From NCBI GenBank assembly GCA_002720865.1, contig PBIO01000013.1, positions 44,872 to 108,871 of the forward strand: 64,000 nt of DNA. Reading direction: 5' to 3'. This document shows positions 25,329 to 34,657 of the stretch, piece by piece. The number at the start of each line of letters is the position of its first letter. The first letter of the stretch is position 1. The translations under genes were made by a program, and so were the position numbers. The DNA comes from Halobacteriovorax sp. GTDB lineage: Bacteria; Bdellovibrionota; Bacteriovoracia; Bacteriovoracales; Bacteriovoracaceae. The notes under the pieces were generated by a model. It did no database searches and was not told the origin of the DNA. It saw only the letters and a program-made list of their open reading frames with translations.

Positions 25329-28300
25329 TATATTTCCTCCGAAGACGGCGTTGATATAGCCACAAAAAATTCATTAAATGAACTATAATTTTCGCCGCGG
25401 CGGCGGGGGCGGACCATTTTAACTACCCTTCCATCTTCTTGCTCAACATCAATTAACATCTCTGATAACATGTCTTGATTTAGAAGGCCCTTCCCGCTAG
25501 CTGACTCTTGAGTAGCATCTATATCTACTTCAAAATCATCTGGATCAACTGGCAATAAAAATACTCTATCAAATAACTTCGGTGACAGTGCTTGATGCAT
25601 AATAGCATCCCTAGAAAATAATCCAGAACTGCATAATGCCCTAAAGTTATTTAAGTCTTCAGTTGTTAAATGATTTGCTATAACATAAGTTCTTGACCTG
25701 GGCCCTGCATATTTGCGGCGCCTAAGGCGATGGTATTTAGAAAATATTCTACCCTTAGATGTAAGCAGCCTTGAATACCTTCTAGAAAATACCCTTCCAA
25801 GGCCTCGCTTACCCCCAACCTTAAACATTCCAGCAAACATTGACATAGGATTTGAACCCATGCGTGCTTTTGTCATAGTTCTGTTTGCTTTAAAAACCCT
25901 AGAGCGTGAAATGCTAGAATATCGCTTTTTAGTTTTTACTCTGTGCTGTATACTCTTTCTTTTCCTTATCGGCTTTATTACTCTTTTCTGAGGGGGACAT
26001 GCCTGTTTTCTAGCCTTACGAGGGCTGGTTGTAACTCGAGGGCGTATCCAGGTTGCTGTATCGTTTAGGGTCAATACTCTTTGACGGGATTCACCATCTA
26101 TATTAATTTTTTGTAATAAACTAGCAACAGGTATTGTCCCATTCCTTACCCAGTATTTGAGTTTTTCATTAGCTTCCATTATCTTTAATGTATTTGCAGC
26201 TCCATCGTCGACTATTAGATCAGACCATATGTCATGTTGAATAAATGTATTTTCATCAAACTCATAACCAAATAATAGTTGATAGTATTTTCTTAATAAA
26301 AAATTAGTCATATGATTGGATAACATTTTAGATGCCTGGCCGGTGCCGAGATAATCATATACTCCTGACTCTAATATGTTCGTCGCTGTCTCTTCACTTT
26401 CAAAATCATTATCTGACTGCTTTTCAATTTTTAATCTTGAAAACGTTGCATTCTTTATAACGTCTTCATATGAACTAAATTTATATCCATCTGCAACAGG
26501 GGAAAATGCATTTGGTAAAAGAAACATTGATATATCAAATAAATATTTTTTAGGTTTAAAGACCAGGTCTTCATACTCTAAATCGCGCTTATAAACTAAT
26601 ATCTCAATAATGTTTTGTTGTGATGCAATCTCAGTCGACTCTTTTGACCCTAAAGTATATGGAGGATTGTATAACGCATCTATTAACTCTGCTGGAATCC
26701 CAACCGCCAAGGTGCGAATATTATCACCTACCCTGCCTGACATTATTGCTTCCGAGGCAAATGCTTTTACTGCCGATAATTCATTTTCATTAATAACTTG
26801 ATCTGCAGGAAGATATGAACCATCATTATTTCTAGGAAATAGTTTTTCCCTGGCAGCATTTAACAATATGAACTGTTGAGGATTTAGATCTCGCAAGAAT
26901 TTCTTACTCTCCTTTGTGTCTAAAAGCAATAAGCTATCTTTTGTTGTAGAAGATCTTGTGTCTGATTTTAAATCAAAGAATGATGTAAGTTGTTCTGATG
27001 CTGTCTCTAGAGTAGAGCTTAAGGCCTGAAGAAAACTTAGCATTTGATTTACAAAAACTGTTTCACGTTCCAGGTCACTAATAAATGATTGAATGTCAGA
27101 TGTCAATGTTGCGGATGATTCATTACCCTTTAGTGAAGATAAAGCAGCACCTCGAGACAATCTTTTATTATCTTTCTTATTAAAGAAGTTGTTAGATAAT
27201 AATGATCCTGACTTCTGGATAGTTGAAATTAACTTTGTCTGGCGGGCTCGGGCTGCAGGACTATCAACAATGGCTAGTTCTGAAATCGTACCCAGGGCCT
27301 CCAGCATATTCTTATTATTAGAATAGTTGTATAATACATGAAGCTCACTATTATCATGGGTTTGTACAAAGTTAGCAGAAACATATCTTGAGAATAGTGA
27401 ACAAAATATCTCTAATAAAACCATTAATAATGTATCTTCATCCCACCCATTAAACAGTGTAACCCCGTTATCATCAAGGTAACTGCTGTCATTTGATGCT
27501 GCAGCTATCTCGGCAGCAGACTCTTCTAACTGCTTGGCTAAATCAACAATAACTGCCATAATATTTTTTGACTGGCGGGGGCTACTTACAGCAGACTGTA
27601 GTACAGAATATACTGAGGATCTGGATATCTTTATTGAGTTTGCATCCCTTCCTGATGTTGCACTTTCAATACTAGGGACATTGTCTGCAATCTTTGAAGC
27701 TTTTACTGCAATTCTCATCCCTGTTGTGGCTATAGGATTTTTTGAAGATGAAAATAATCGCTCGGCGGCGCCGAGATTAATTAACAAATTCTTAGATATT
27801 GAAGACTGTGTTAAGTCAGACATATAAGGGCTAAAACTATTAACCCTTGTTAGTTTGACAGGTTTCTTTTTTGTATTTCGTCTAGGCGATTTCCTGTTTC
27901 TTGAAGGAGTCACGCGTTCGTCTGTTGAAGTATCTGTGTCCGTATCCTCTATTGTATCCCTAATTTCAATTAAATATCTCAATAACATATGCTTGAGTTC
28001 TTGATCCTCTTTACTCATATTAAGTAAGGCAGCTGTAACAGCTAACTCCTCATCAATAAGAGATGTATTAGAGATTCCATCAATTAGCTCTTTTATACGA
28101 GATAAAATATCAATAAAAACTGAATGGGGGTGCAGTACAAAGTTTTCATCATCTAAATTAAGAAGCTTCTCTATAAACTTGACAACATCAGAAGACGTAC
28201 TGTTAAAATTTTTAGCAAATTCAGAATACTCTTTTGTACTAAATCCGCTTCTTTCCTCCTTGCCAAATCTAAGAATATTATCAACATATGCTACAGACCC

Positions 28301-29773
28301 CGGTATTGAGCGATTACCCTTATTATCAGAAAATGCTCGAGTCTCAAATGGTAGTACTATTTCTCTATTTTTAGACTCTACATGTACATAATCAGCAATG
28401 CTTCCAGCAGGACCAGGTGAATCGAGAATGTTGTCACGAGGACGGCCGAGGGCGTTGACAACTGCATTACTTGCATTTAGCTTATCTGCACCAAACCTTT
28501 TTCCTATAGTATATTCAGATAATGCACCAATCCCAGCTGATATGGTCAGTTCTCGAGATAAAGAGACCAACAAAACTTTTATTCTATCTGCATCGTCAAT
28601 CGGTAGTGAAGATAAGAATGAAGAATATCTAGAATATTGCGTCGGATTAAACACATTTTTAATATTTTTAGATCCGATATTCTGTATTCTAAATTTAAAT
28701 GACTTATTTCTTGGAGAAATTTGTTTATTTATTTTTAAGGAATCTAAATCATCAATTCTATCAAAGTTCTCAGATGATATTAGTAATGGAGAATGACGCT
28801 GACATGCCATTAACAGGTCATGTAATACCTGGTTTATAATCTTACTATTACTAAACCTTGCATATCCTTCTTCAGAAAATTTCATACTATTAGTAAGCAT
28901 TGCCTTTACTGAGGTGTCTAAATTGGATGACAGTCCTGGATTATTTTTTTGAGAAAAATATTTTGCTATTGACGTTGATAATATATCTGAATTATCTTTT
29001 ATATCTAGTGCTTTTTTTGCATTAATAGTTGCCATTAATGTCTCAAACATGGCGTTGACTAGCTCTTTCGAACTATTATTGACTATGCTATCATACTCCT
29101 CCTTAAGCGCCGTATAGGTACCTTCAGGGTCTTCTTCTTTAAATAGCTCAATAGCATCATGAACATTATCAATCACTAATTGCCGCAAATACCATCTAAA
29201 GTCTAACATTCTTTCGATAGATGTGTGATACCCTTTATCATTTCTGGTTGGTAGCCAATCTAATGATGCAATAAGCTCCGGTCGGAGGCGGCTAATACTA
29301 GCATCTCTCATATATGTAGAGACGCCTGCAAGGGAATCTAAAACCAATTCTTCAGACGTTGAATCAGCAATATAATTTTCCGGAATTTTTGGCTCTTCAG
29401 GATGCGGTCGGGGCTTTGTATTGATTCCTGGAACATATTGCATTAATAGCCCTGTTGGGTCGGGAGATACTAACGCAGAGCTAGCACGTGATGTTGTGGC
29501 AGATCTCTGTGCAATAGGTGAGTATATTGCCATTGGTGCTGCTCTTTGATCTCTCCTTGTAGGTTTTTGCTGCTTGACTTTTGCATTAAACCCAATTGTA
29601 TATAAGGACCTAAAAATACTTTTAGAAGACGTCTTGGGTGCCGGTGCCTGCCTTGCTATCGAGACCTTAACCTTCCGTGAAGGCTTACAGTCACCAGACC
29701 TGTTGTTAACTTTTAACAACGGCATTGCCTGAACTGACATGGTAAACATTGAACGATAATTTCTTTTTGCCAT
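25328..29773 (-). CDS. Very large helical tail/baseplate protein with basic C-terminal region
   Basis: This 1481-residue protein is mostly alpha-helical. An N-terminal basic segment (about 1-90) precedes long charged helices. A short Arg/Lys patch lies near 640. The region from about 1245 to 1380 is extremely basic (SPRKARKQACPPQKR, KPIRKRKSIQHRVKTKKRY, YHRLRRRKYAGPRSR) before an acidic end. Both junctions with neighbours are TAATG overlaps. I recognise no family. Length and position suggest a baseplate or tail-core protein. The basic region could bind DNA, RNA or acidic partners, which would be unusual for a tail part. Confidence 0.65.
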   Translation of the reverse strand: MAKRNYRSMFTMSVQAMPLLKVNNRSGDCKPSRKVKVSIARQAPAPKTSSKSIFRSLYTIGFNAKVKQQKPTRRDQRAAPMAIYSPIAQRSATTSRASSALVSPDPTGLLMQYVPGINTKPRPHPEEPKIPENYIADSTSEELVLDSLAGVSTYMRDASISRLRPELIASLDWLPTRNDKGYHTSIERMLDFRWYLRQLVIDNVHDAIELFKEEDPEGTYTALKEEYDSIVNNSSKELVNAMFETLMATINAKKALDIKDNSDILSTSIAKYFSQKNNPGLSSNLDTSVKAMLTNSMKFSEEGYARFSNSKIINQVLHDLLMACQRHSPLLISSENFDRIDDLDSLKINKQISPRNKSFKFRIQNIGSKNIKNVFNPTQYSRYSSFLSSLPIDDADRIKVLLVSLSRELTISAGIGALSEYTIGKRFGADKLNASNAVVNALGRPRDNILDSPGPAGSIADYVHVESKNREIVLPFETRAFSDNKGNRSIPGSVAYVDNILRFGKEERSGFSTKEYSEFAKNFNSTSSDVVKFIEKLLNLDDENFVLHPHSVFIDILSRIKELIDGISNTSLIDEELAVTAALLNMSKEDQELKHMLLRYLIEIRDTIEDTDTDTSTDERVTPSRNRKSPRRNTKKKPVKLTRVNSFSPYMSDLTQSSISKNLLINLGAAERLFSSSKNPIATTGMRIAVKASKIADNVPSIESATSGRDANSIKISRSSVYSVLQSAVSSPRQSKNIMAVIVDLAKQLEESAAEIAAASNDSSYLDDNGVTLFNGWDEDTLLMVLLEIFCSLFSRYVSANFVQTHDNSELHVLYNYSNNKNMLEALGTISELAIVDSPAARARQTKLISTIQKSGSLLSNNFFNKKDNKRLSRGAALSSLKGNESSATLTSDIQSFISDLERETVFVNQMLSFLQALSSTLETASEQLTSFFDLKSDTRSSTTKDSLLLLDTKESKKFLRDLNPQQFILLNAAREKLFPRNNDGSYLPADQVINENELSAVKAFASEAIMSGRVGDNIRTLAVGIPAELIDALYNPPYTLGSKESTEIASQQNIIEILVYKRDLEYEDLVFKPKKYLFDISMFLLPNAFSPVADGYKFSSYEDVIKNATFSRLKIEKQSDNDFESEETATNILESGVYDYLGTGQASKMLSNHMTNFLLRKYYQLLFGYEFDENTFIQHDIWSDLIVDDGAANTLKIMEANEKLKYWVRNGTIPVASLLQKINIDGESRQRVLTLNDTATWIRPRVTTSPRKARKQACPPQKRVIKPIRKRKSIQHRVKTKKRYSSISRSRVFKANRTMTKARMGSNPMSMFAGMFKVGGKRGLGRVFSRRYSRLLTSKGRIFSKYHRLRRRKYAGPRSRTYVIANHLTTEDLNNFRALCSSGLFSRDAIMHQALSPKLFDRVFLLPVDPDDFEVDIDATQESASGKGLLNQDMLSEMLIDVEQEDGRVVKMVRPRRRGENYSSFNEFFVAISTPSSEEI

Positions 29774-32421
29774 TACGTTGCTATCCTAAAAATAGGCTCC
29801 TCAGAATCAGTTGTTATAGAAGCAGCAGATACTTCGGTACCGTATGTATAATCAGAAAAAACTGGGATAACAGAATACTCTATTGATCCTAACTCACCGG
29901 AAAGATCTAAGTCAATAACCTTGTAATTTCCGGTGTCAGAAATATTATGTGTAGAAGCCACTGTCGATTTTACACCCTGGTATACTGCCATTACTAGAAA
30001 ATGATCAACTTCATTTTGATTTCCTGTTATTGACCATTGAATCATATTCCTGTTATCTCCTGTCTTCATTGCTGAGACGTTTGATATACGGCAGCGCTGA
30101 CATGGGATAGTTGCCTCTATGCTTCTTTCTAGACCGATTCTGCCTAAGGAAAATTGGCTTCTAGAAGTTATTCTAGATGCAACCTTAAACCCTAATGCAG
30201 CAGATGTTGAAGGCAATGTACCTCTAGTCAATGTATACGGATTAAAATATTTAGCAACTAACTTCTCAAAAGTACGAGACGTCTCTAAATCAATAGTTGT
30301 AGAAGCAGCACCTGTAAATAACGACTCAGGACTTCTTAATAGTACCTTAATAATATATCTATATTTCCGGCCGGAGAGGAGGTCTGATACGCCGGCCTTT
30401 GTTCTTGAGGCTAGGTCATCTACAAATAGGCCGTTAAGGTGAATACCCATATCCTCTGTTACACCTGATATACTATCCTGCCTTAAAACCCAAAATGATA
30501 ATATTGATGACAGCTTAGAACGATCAGCCTGAATTTCTGAAACGAAGTTTGTGCCTACGCCGGCTGCAGATAACGAATCGAGAACCAAGTTAATCCCTAC
30601 ATCTGTTAGTTCTGCATTTATTTCAAACGTTATTGATAGATTACTCTCATCATCGGCACGAACAGTAAGGTCATCTAAGTTTAAGATTGCGCGCTCTTGA
30701 GCAACATATTCTTTTTTAAATTCATGAAGCTCAGTTATTTTTGATATTTCTTCTTTGCCATTAGGGTAAATTAAAACACAACGATATTCATATACATGGT
30801 TATCTTTAACACCATAATCTGGTACTTCTATGTCTATAGACTTTGAATTAATTGTGTGTATCTGATCAGAAGGCAGCCTTCCGACAATCCTATAATCTTT
30901 TAGCCCATTTCTTACTAGGGGCCGGGAAGTCATATCTGTAGCTGTAATATATAGGGCACATGGGCCTTCCGGAATGTTTGTAACTCTAATATTTACATGA
31001 TCTTGAGATGTTTCTGCGAATATTGAAATATGCGAAAGTTCTTGTTCTATTTTCTTTGGTACTAGAGGACTTCTATATCTTTCACAAACTGCCCTTCTAG
31101 CGCGTGCAGAAACAGAGCCCCGGGGCCCAACTGCAATTGCCATGTATATGCAGTTTTGTGTATTGTTAACCCTGTCTAAAATTCTTTTGTTGCCATCTTC
31201 TCTTGTTAGGGGCACGGTCTCTATCAACTGGTAGTTTGTCGACGTTACAGAGCTTAGAGGTGATACTTTTTTTCTATATATTTTTATAGCTGTTGCCGTA
31301 GCATCCACTTGCGTAACCCTTAATGCATTATGTCCTAACTCAAATGGGGTAGCATAAATAATCGGAGGATAGTCAGGTGTTAAGTAATCCTCTAATAGAT
31401 CTTCATGATTAATAACACGGTGAATAACATCAACTATAGCATTTTCAGAATCAAAAAGCTCAAACAAAAAATGTATCTCGCTAGCGCCAGCTAAAGAGTC
31501 TTTATGTACTAATAATTCTTCAGTTATATTAGTCGTCGTATTTTTTACAATCTTATTAACTACATGAAAGCGGCTAGATAAATCGCCAGCAGCACCTGAA
31601 GTTGCATATACATTTGCAATCGATCTTAGTTTATTTCTAATTATCAATCCAGACTGTGATGATTTAATCTTCCTATTTGCATGACTATGTAATAATTCTC
31701 TTGAATTAGGATTTGCTGTATTCCTTGTATTTCTAGGGTACCTATGTGGGAAATAGTTTCTAGTTTTTGTACCGTATCTTGTCAGCCCCTGCATAGCCAT
31801 TGTATGAGTATTAATAGGAAACGTTGCCTCTGCAACAGATGCAGGATCTATTGAATTTCGGAAAATTGATCTAATTGCAGCTAAACGAATTGATTTATTT
31901 TGTAATTTATCAAGCTTAATATTAGAGAAAGAAGAAGTCTTTGGTGCACACAGTACCGGGTACTCTTTTTCAGTATCGTCAATAATACTAGATGTAGGTA
32001 CTGTCACTGAAATTCTTCTAGTGCCTAAAAGTCTTGTTGCATGCTCTGGATTTGCAGCGATTCTTTTTGCTACATCATTATTAATACCTGTGGTAATATC
32101 AGAGTTCTTAACAACTATAGGATCTTTTCTTGCTGCAGTAATCCTATCCTTGACACGTGTTGCATAGTTTCGAATATTCTTAATAACATCTTCAGCGGCA
32201 ACAGAATTCCCAAACATACTTGAACGAACTAGGGGATCATGAGTATAAGCGGACAATTTAACTGTTGTGACCTTATTTCTTATGCTGTCTGGAATCGATG
32301 CGATATAATTTATATTATATAAAAACCTGCCGTATTCATCAATTCCGACAATGGCTGCAAAGGCTTTTGGAACTTCAATAATTTTCTTCTTTTTAAAGAA
32401 ATTTTTTGTTGATATTTTCAT
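29773..32421 (-). CDS. Large tail protein with fibronectin-like repeats
   Basis: This 882-residue protein has a basic, poorly structured first 270 residues, followed by several beta modules of fibronectin type III character. One is around 365-450 (ALRVTQVDATATAIKIYRKK, then CIYMAIAVGPRGSVSARARR). The C-terminal one is around 790-880 (SAMKTGDNRNMIQWSI, then HFLVMAVYQGV and YSVIPVFSDY). It is co-translated with the 1481-aa and 611-aa genes. A surface-exposed tail or baseplate role is inferred. No catalytic motif is seen. Confidence 0.7.
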   Translation of the reverse strand: MKISTKNFFKKKKIIEVPKAFAAIVGIDEYGRFLYNINYIASIPDSIRNKVTTVKLSAYTHDPLVRSSMFGNSVAAEDVIKNIRNYATRVKDRITAARKDPIVVKNSDITTGINNDVAKRIAANPEHATRLLGTRRISVTVPTSSIIDDTEKEYPVLCAPKTSSFSNIKLDKLQNKSIRLAAIRSIFRNSIDPASVAEATFPINTHTMAMQGLTRYGTKTRNYFPHRYPRNTRNTANPNSRELLHSHANRKIKSSQSGLIIRNKLRSIANVYATSGAAGDLSSRFHVVNKIVKNTTTNITEELLVHKDSLAGASEIHFLFELFDSENAIVDVIHRVINHEDLLEDYLTPDYPPIIYATPFELGHNALRVTQVDATATAIKIYRKKVSPLSSVTSTNYQLIETVPLTREDGNKRILDRVNNTQNCIYMAIAVGPRGSVSARARRAVCERYRSPLVPKKIEQELSHISIFAETSQDHVNIRVTNIPEGPCALYITATDMTSRPLVRNGLKDYRIVGRLPSDQIHTINSKSIDIEVPDYGVKDNHVYEYRCVLIYPNGKEEISKITELHEFKKEYVAQERAILNLDDLTVRADDESNLSITFEINAELTDVGINLVLDSLSAAGVGTNFVSEIQADRSKLSSILSFWVLRQDSISGVTEDMGIHLNGLFVDDLASRTKAGVSDLLSGRKYRYIIKVLLRSPESLFTGAASTTIDLETSRTFEKLVAKYFNPYTLTRGTLPSTSAALGFKVASRITSRSQFSLGRIGLERSIEATIPCQRCRISNVSAMKTGDNRNMIQWSITGNQNEVDHFLVMAVYQGVKSTVASTHNISDTGNYKVIDLDLSGELGSIEYSVIPVFSDYTYGTEVSAASITTDSEEPIFRIAT

Positions 32422-32423
32422 TC

Positions 32424-33377
32424 CTACTCCAGTATAACCGTGAAGATATTAACATACGTTGACATGCCATCATCATCAGTAAAGATTTTCCCAACAAAAA
32501 AAACTCTTTTTCCAGGAGAATATGGGTCATCACTAGGAAACTCTCCAAAATCTATCATAGAAAGCTTCTCTATTTCGCCTATCCCTGTTTCTAAGAACTG
32601 CATTATAATATTATTATGTTGTGAAGTTTCTGAAAATTCTAGTTCTATAACTTCTCTATTTACTAACTGCATTTCTAATTCATTAATGGTCATGACCTCA
32701 GGTTGATTTAATTTAGCATAAACACCTAAAGGTTCACCCTCATCCTGACCAGGCTTTTCTTGGTTAATAGGGGGTAAATATTTATAAAATGGAAGATGTT
32801 GCAGCCTTTTATCTTCATGTAATGATTCAACCTTGGTAATTGATGCCTCAGTTATTTCACCTGGGGTAAAGGGTGTACTGTTAGTTATTGCAAATTGAGT
32901 ATAGTTTGGGGTTATTGTAAAACTGCTAGTCTCTGATAGCCTATCCAAAGTTCCTATAATTTTTTGGTCTCTAAAGTTTTGGGCTGAGCCTTCTAGCAGT
33001 TCATCAATTAGTTCTGCAGTTACTGAAATTTCTGCTGGTATTAGTTCTTCATTGGGGGTTGAGGATCCCACTATGTCTTTATAGAGTTTTCCATTATACC
33101 CTATCTTTATATCATTTCCTGCAAATGGAAGCATCTTTGTGTCATTATCAGTCTCAAAAATGATTTGATCTTGTGGCCGGTTTGTTGCCTCGAAGAAAAG
33201 ACGGCCGTCAGCTGACTCTACAGAGCCATCTCCTCTATCTGACTCAGTATAGAACGTATGTCTGTCTGTAAATGTAACATATCTTATACGTAATTCACCA
33301 TCAGCAATCTGGCGGCGACCTTCTTTTGTTATGATCGTGTCTAAAATACGTTGTTTTTGATCTAATATACCAGCCAT
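32424..33377 (-). CDS. Tail/baseplate protein sharing N-terminal motif with 236-aa protein
   Basis: This 317-residue protein starts AGILDQKQRILDTIITKEGR, then RQIADGELRIRYVTFTDRHTFY. This pattern parallels the start of the product of 22755-23465 (hydrophobic-Asp-...-Ile/Leu-Thr-...-Gly-Arg-...-phenylalanine strand). The middle is acidic, and the end FVGKIFTDDDGMSTYVNIFTVILE is beta-rich. It lies between a glycosyltransferase gene and the 882-aa tail gene. A fibre or baseplate attachment role is inferred. The ribosome-binding site is weak (CGGAAA). Confidence 0.7.
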   Translation of the reverse strand: MAGILDQKQRILDTIITKEGRRQIADGELRIRYVTFTDRHTFYTESDRGDGSVESADGRLFFEATNRPQDQIIFETDNDTKMLPFAGNDIKIGYNGKLYKDIVGSSTPNEELIPAEISVTAELIDELLEGSAQNFRDQKIIGTLDRLSETSSFTITPNYTQFAITNSTPFTPGEITEASITKVESLHEDKRLQHLPFYKYLPPINQEKPGQDEGEPLGVYAKLNQPEVMTINELEMQLVNREVIELEFSETSQHNNIIMQFLETGIGEIEKLSMIDFGEFPSDDPYSPGKRVFFVGKIFTDDDGMSTYVNIFTVILE

Positions 33378-33409
33378 ACTGATTAACTATTTCCGTTATA
33401 AATTTTCAA

Positions 33410-34591
33410 CTAAGTCATTTCAGGTTTTGCTAGCATAGGAATACTATTTAAAATGATATTAATATTCCTAAATATTCTACATCTAACATCACCAGGTATG
33501 CCTTGTTTATGCATTAAACCATTCATCAAATTAAATCCAGCATGTACATCATTAACCTGACACAGACAAATTGACAATTCATCTATCAGCTTAAAATCAT
33601 ATATTGCATGTGGCACAAATAAAATATCATGGGGTGGAACTTTTAAAAACGACATCGCTGCCTGCCCCCAGAAGCATCCCTCAGCAAACAATCCCTTAGA
33701 TCTACAATACGCAACCAAATGATATAATGGTTCGGCTGACCGGAGTCTATGTAGTTTACAGGCTTTTAATAAGTTATCAGCAGCTTCTTCATATGTGTAG
33801 TCATCACTATGCAACATAAGCAAACCTGTTTGAAATTGTGCAAAATACTTTTCTTCTTGCCAACCGTCTAGCTCTGCCCTTTTTTTATAGTTTAATAATG
33901 CTTTCTTCTTATCCCCTGCATCGCGATAACTTTGTGCAAGGTAAAATAAACTTCTTAAATCATCAGGATTTTTTTCAAGCTCCATTTCTAAAAGCTCAGC
34001 ATCGGCAGAAAACTTTTCTTCTAAAGTTTTTCCTCTTGACCTAACTCCCTCGCCATGCTTTGCAGTAATATGTGCCATCGAAAGCTCGCCTTTTCTCATT
34101 TCTTCCATCTGGCCTGGTGCTGTAATTGCTTCATGAACAACACCTTTCCATTCCCAATTATAGTCTCTTATATTTGGAATTGCCGGCAACCTGTATCTTA
34201 AACCACCGTAATGTTTTTCTATTAAGTAAACACCAAGATTATGTGAAAATGATTCCCGAAATGCTACGGGATCCGTACAGTGGAATATTTCATCTGCATC
34301 AATAAATAAGGCATATTTGGCGTCAGTATCATTAATAACAAATTCTAGAGCTTCATTTCTATTATGCTCAAAACTTACCCAGTCAGAATGATAGACCTTT
34401 CCAGGGATCCCCTTTTCCTTAAAAAATGATTCAATAATCCCAGGAGTATCATCAGATGACCCAGTATCAACAATAACATACGAATCAATTATATTATAGA
34501 CAGATTCCAGGCATCTCTCGATAACTGGCGACTCGTCTTTTACAATCATATTTAAACAAACTGTATTAGAAATAATATCACCTACCCACAC
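33410..34591 (-). CDS. Family 2 glycosyltransferase with C-terminal TPR region
   Basis: This 393-residue GT-A fold transferase has LNMIVKDESPVIERCLESV (donor-binding strand), VDTGSSDDT, and the metal-binding DXD as FIDADEIF (about residues 94-101). WEWKGVVHEAI lies further on. The C-terminal half has a TPR-like repeat, DLRSLFYLAQSYRDAGDKKK. Such GT2-TPR proteins transfer sugars to protein or glycan acceptors. It is the only enzyme inside the tail gene block and lies directly downstream of the 2361-aa gene. The first in-frame start is GTG 34591; a TATAAT at 34601-34606 is so close that the start is uncertain. A tail-fibre acceptor is inference. Confidence 0.85.
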   Translation of the reverse strand: MWVGDIISNTVCLNMIVKDESPVIERCLESVYNIIDSYVIVDTGSSDDTPGIIESFFKEKGIPGKVYHSDWVSFEHNRNEALEFVINDTDAKYALFIDADEIFHCTDPVAFRESFSHNLGVYLIEKHYGGLRYRLPAIPNIRDYNWEWKGVVHEAITAPGQMEEMRKGELSMAHITAKHGEGVRSRGKTLEEKFSADAELLEMELEKNPDDLRSLFYLAQSYRDAGDKKKALLNYKKRAELDGWQEEKYFAQFQTGLLMLHSDDYTYEEAADNLLKACKLHRLRSAEPLYHLVAYCRSKGLFAEGCFWGQAAMSFLKVPPHDILFVPHAIYDFKLIDELSICLCQVNDVHAGFNLMNGLMHKQGIPGDVRCRIFRNINIILNSIPMLAKPEMT

Positions 34592-34657
34592 TTTTTGATT
34601 ATTATACCCATAATACAGAAAATAGTTACTATATAAGTTCTATATCACATGCCCTTA

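Noticed and set aside
28398..28796. Plus-strand open frame of 132 codons
   Set aside because: Antisense to the 1481-aa gene; no Shine-Dalgarno sequence and no recognisable domain.
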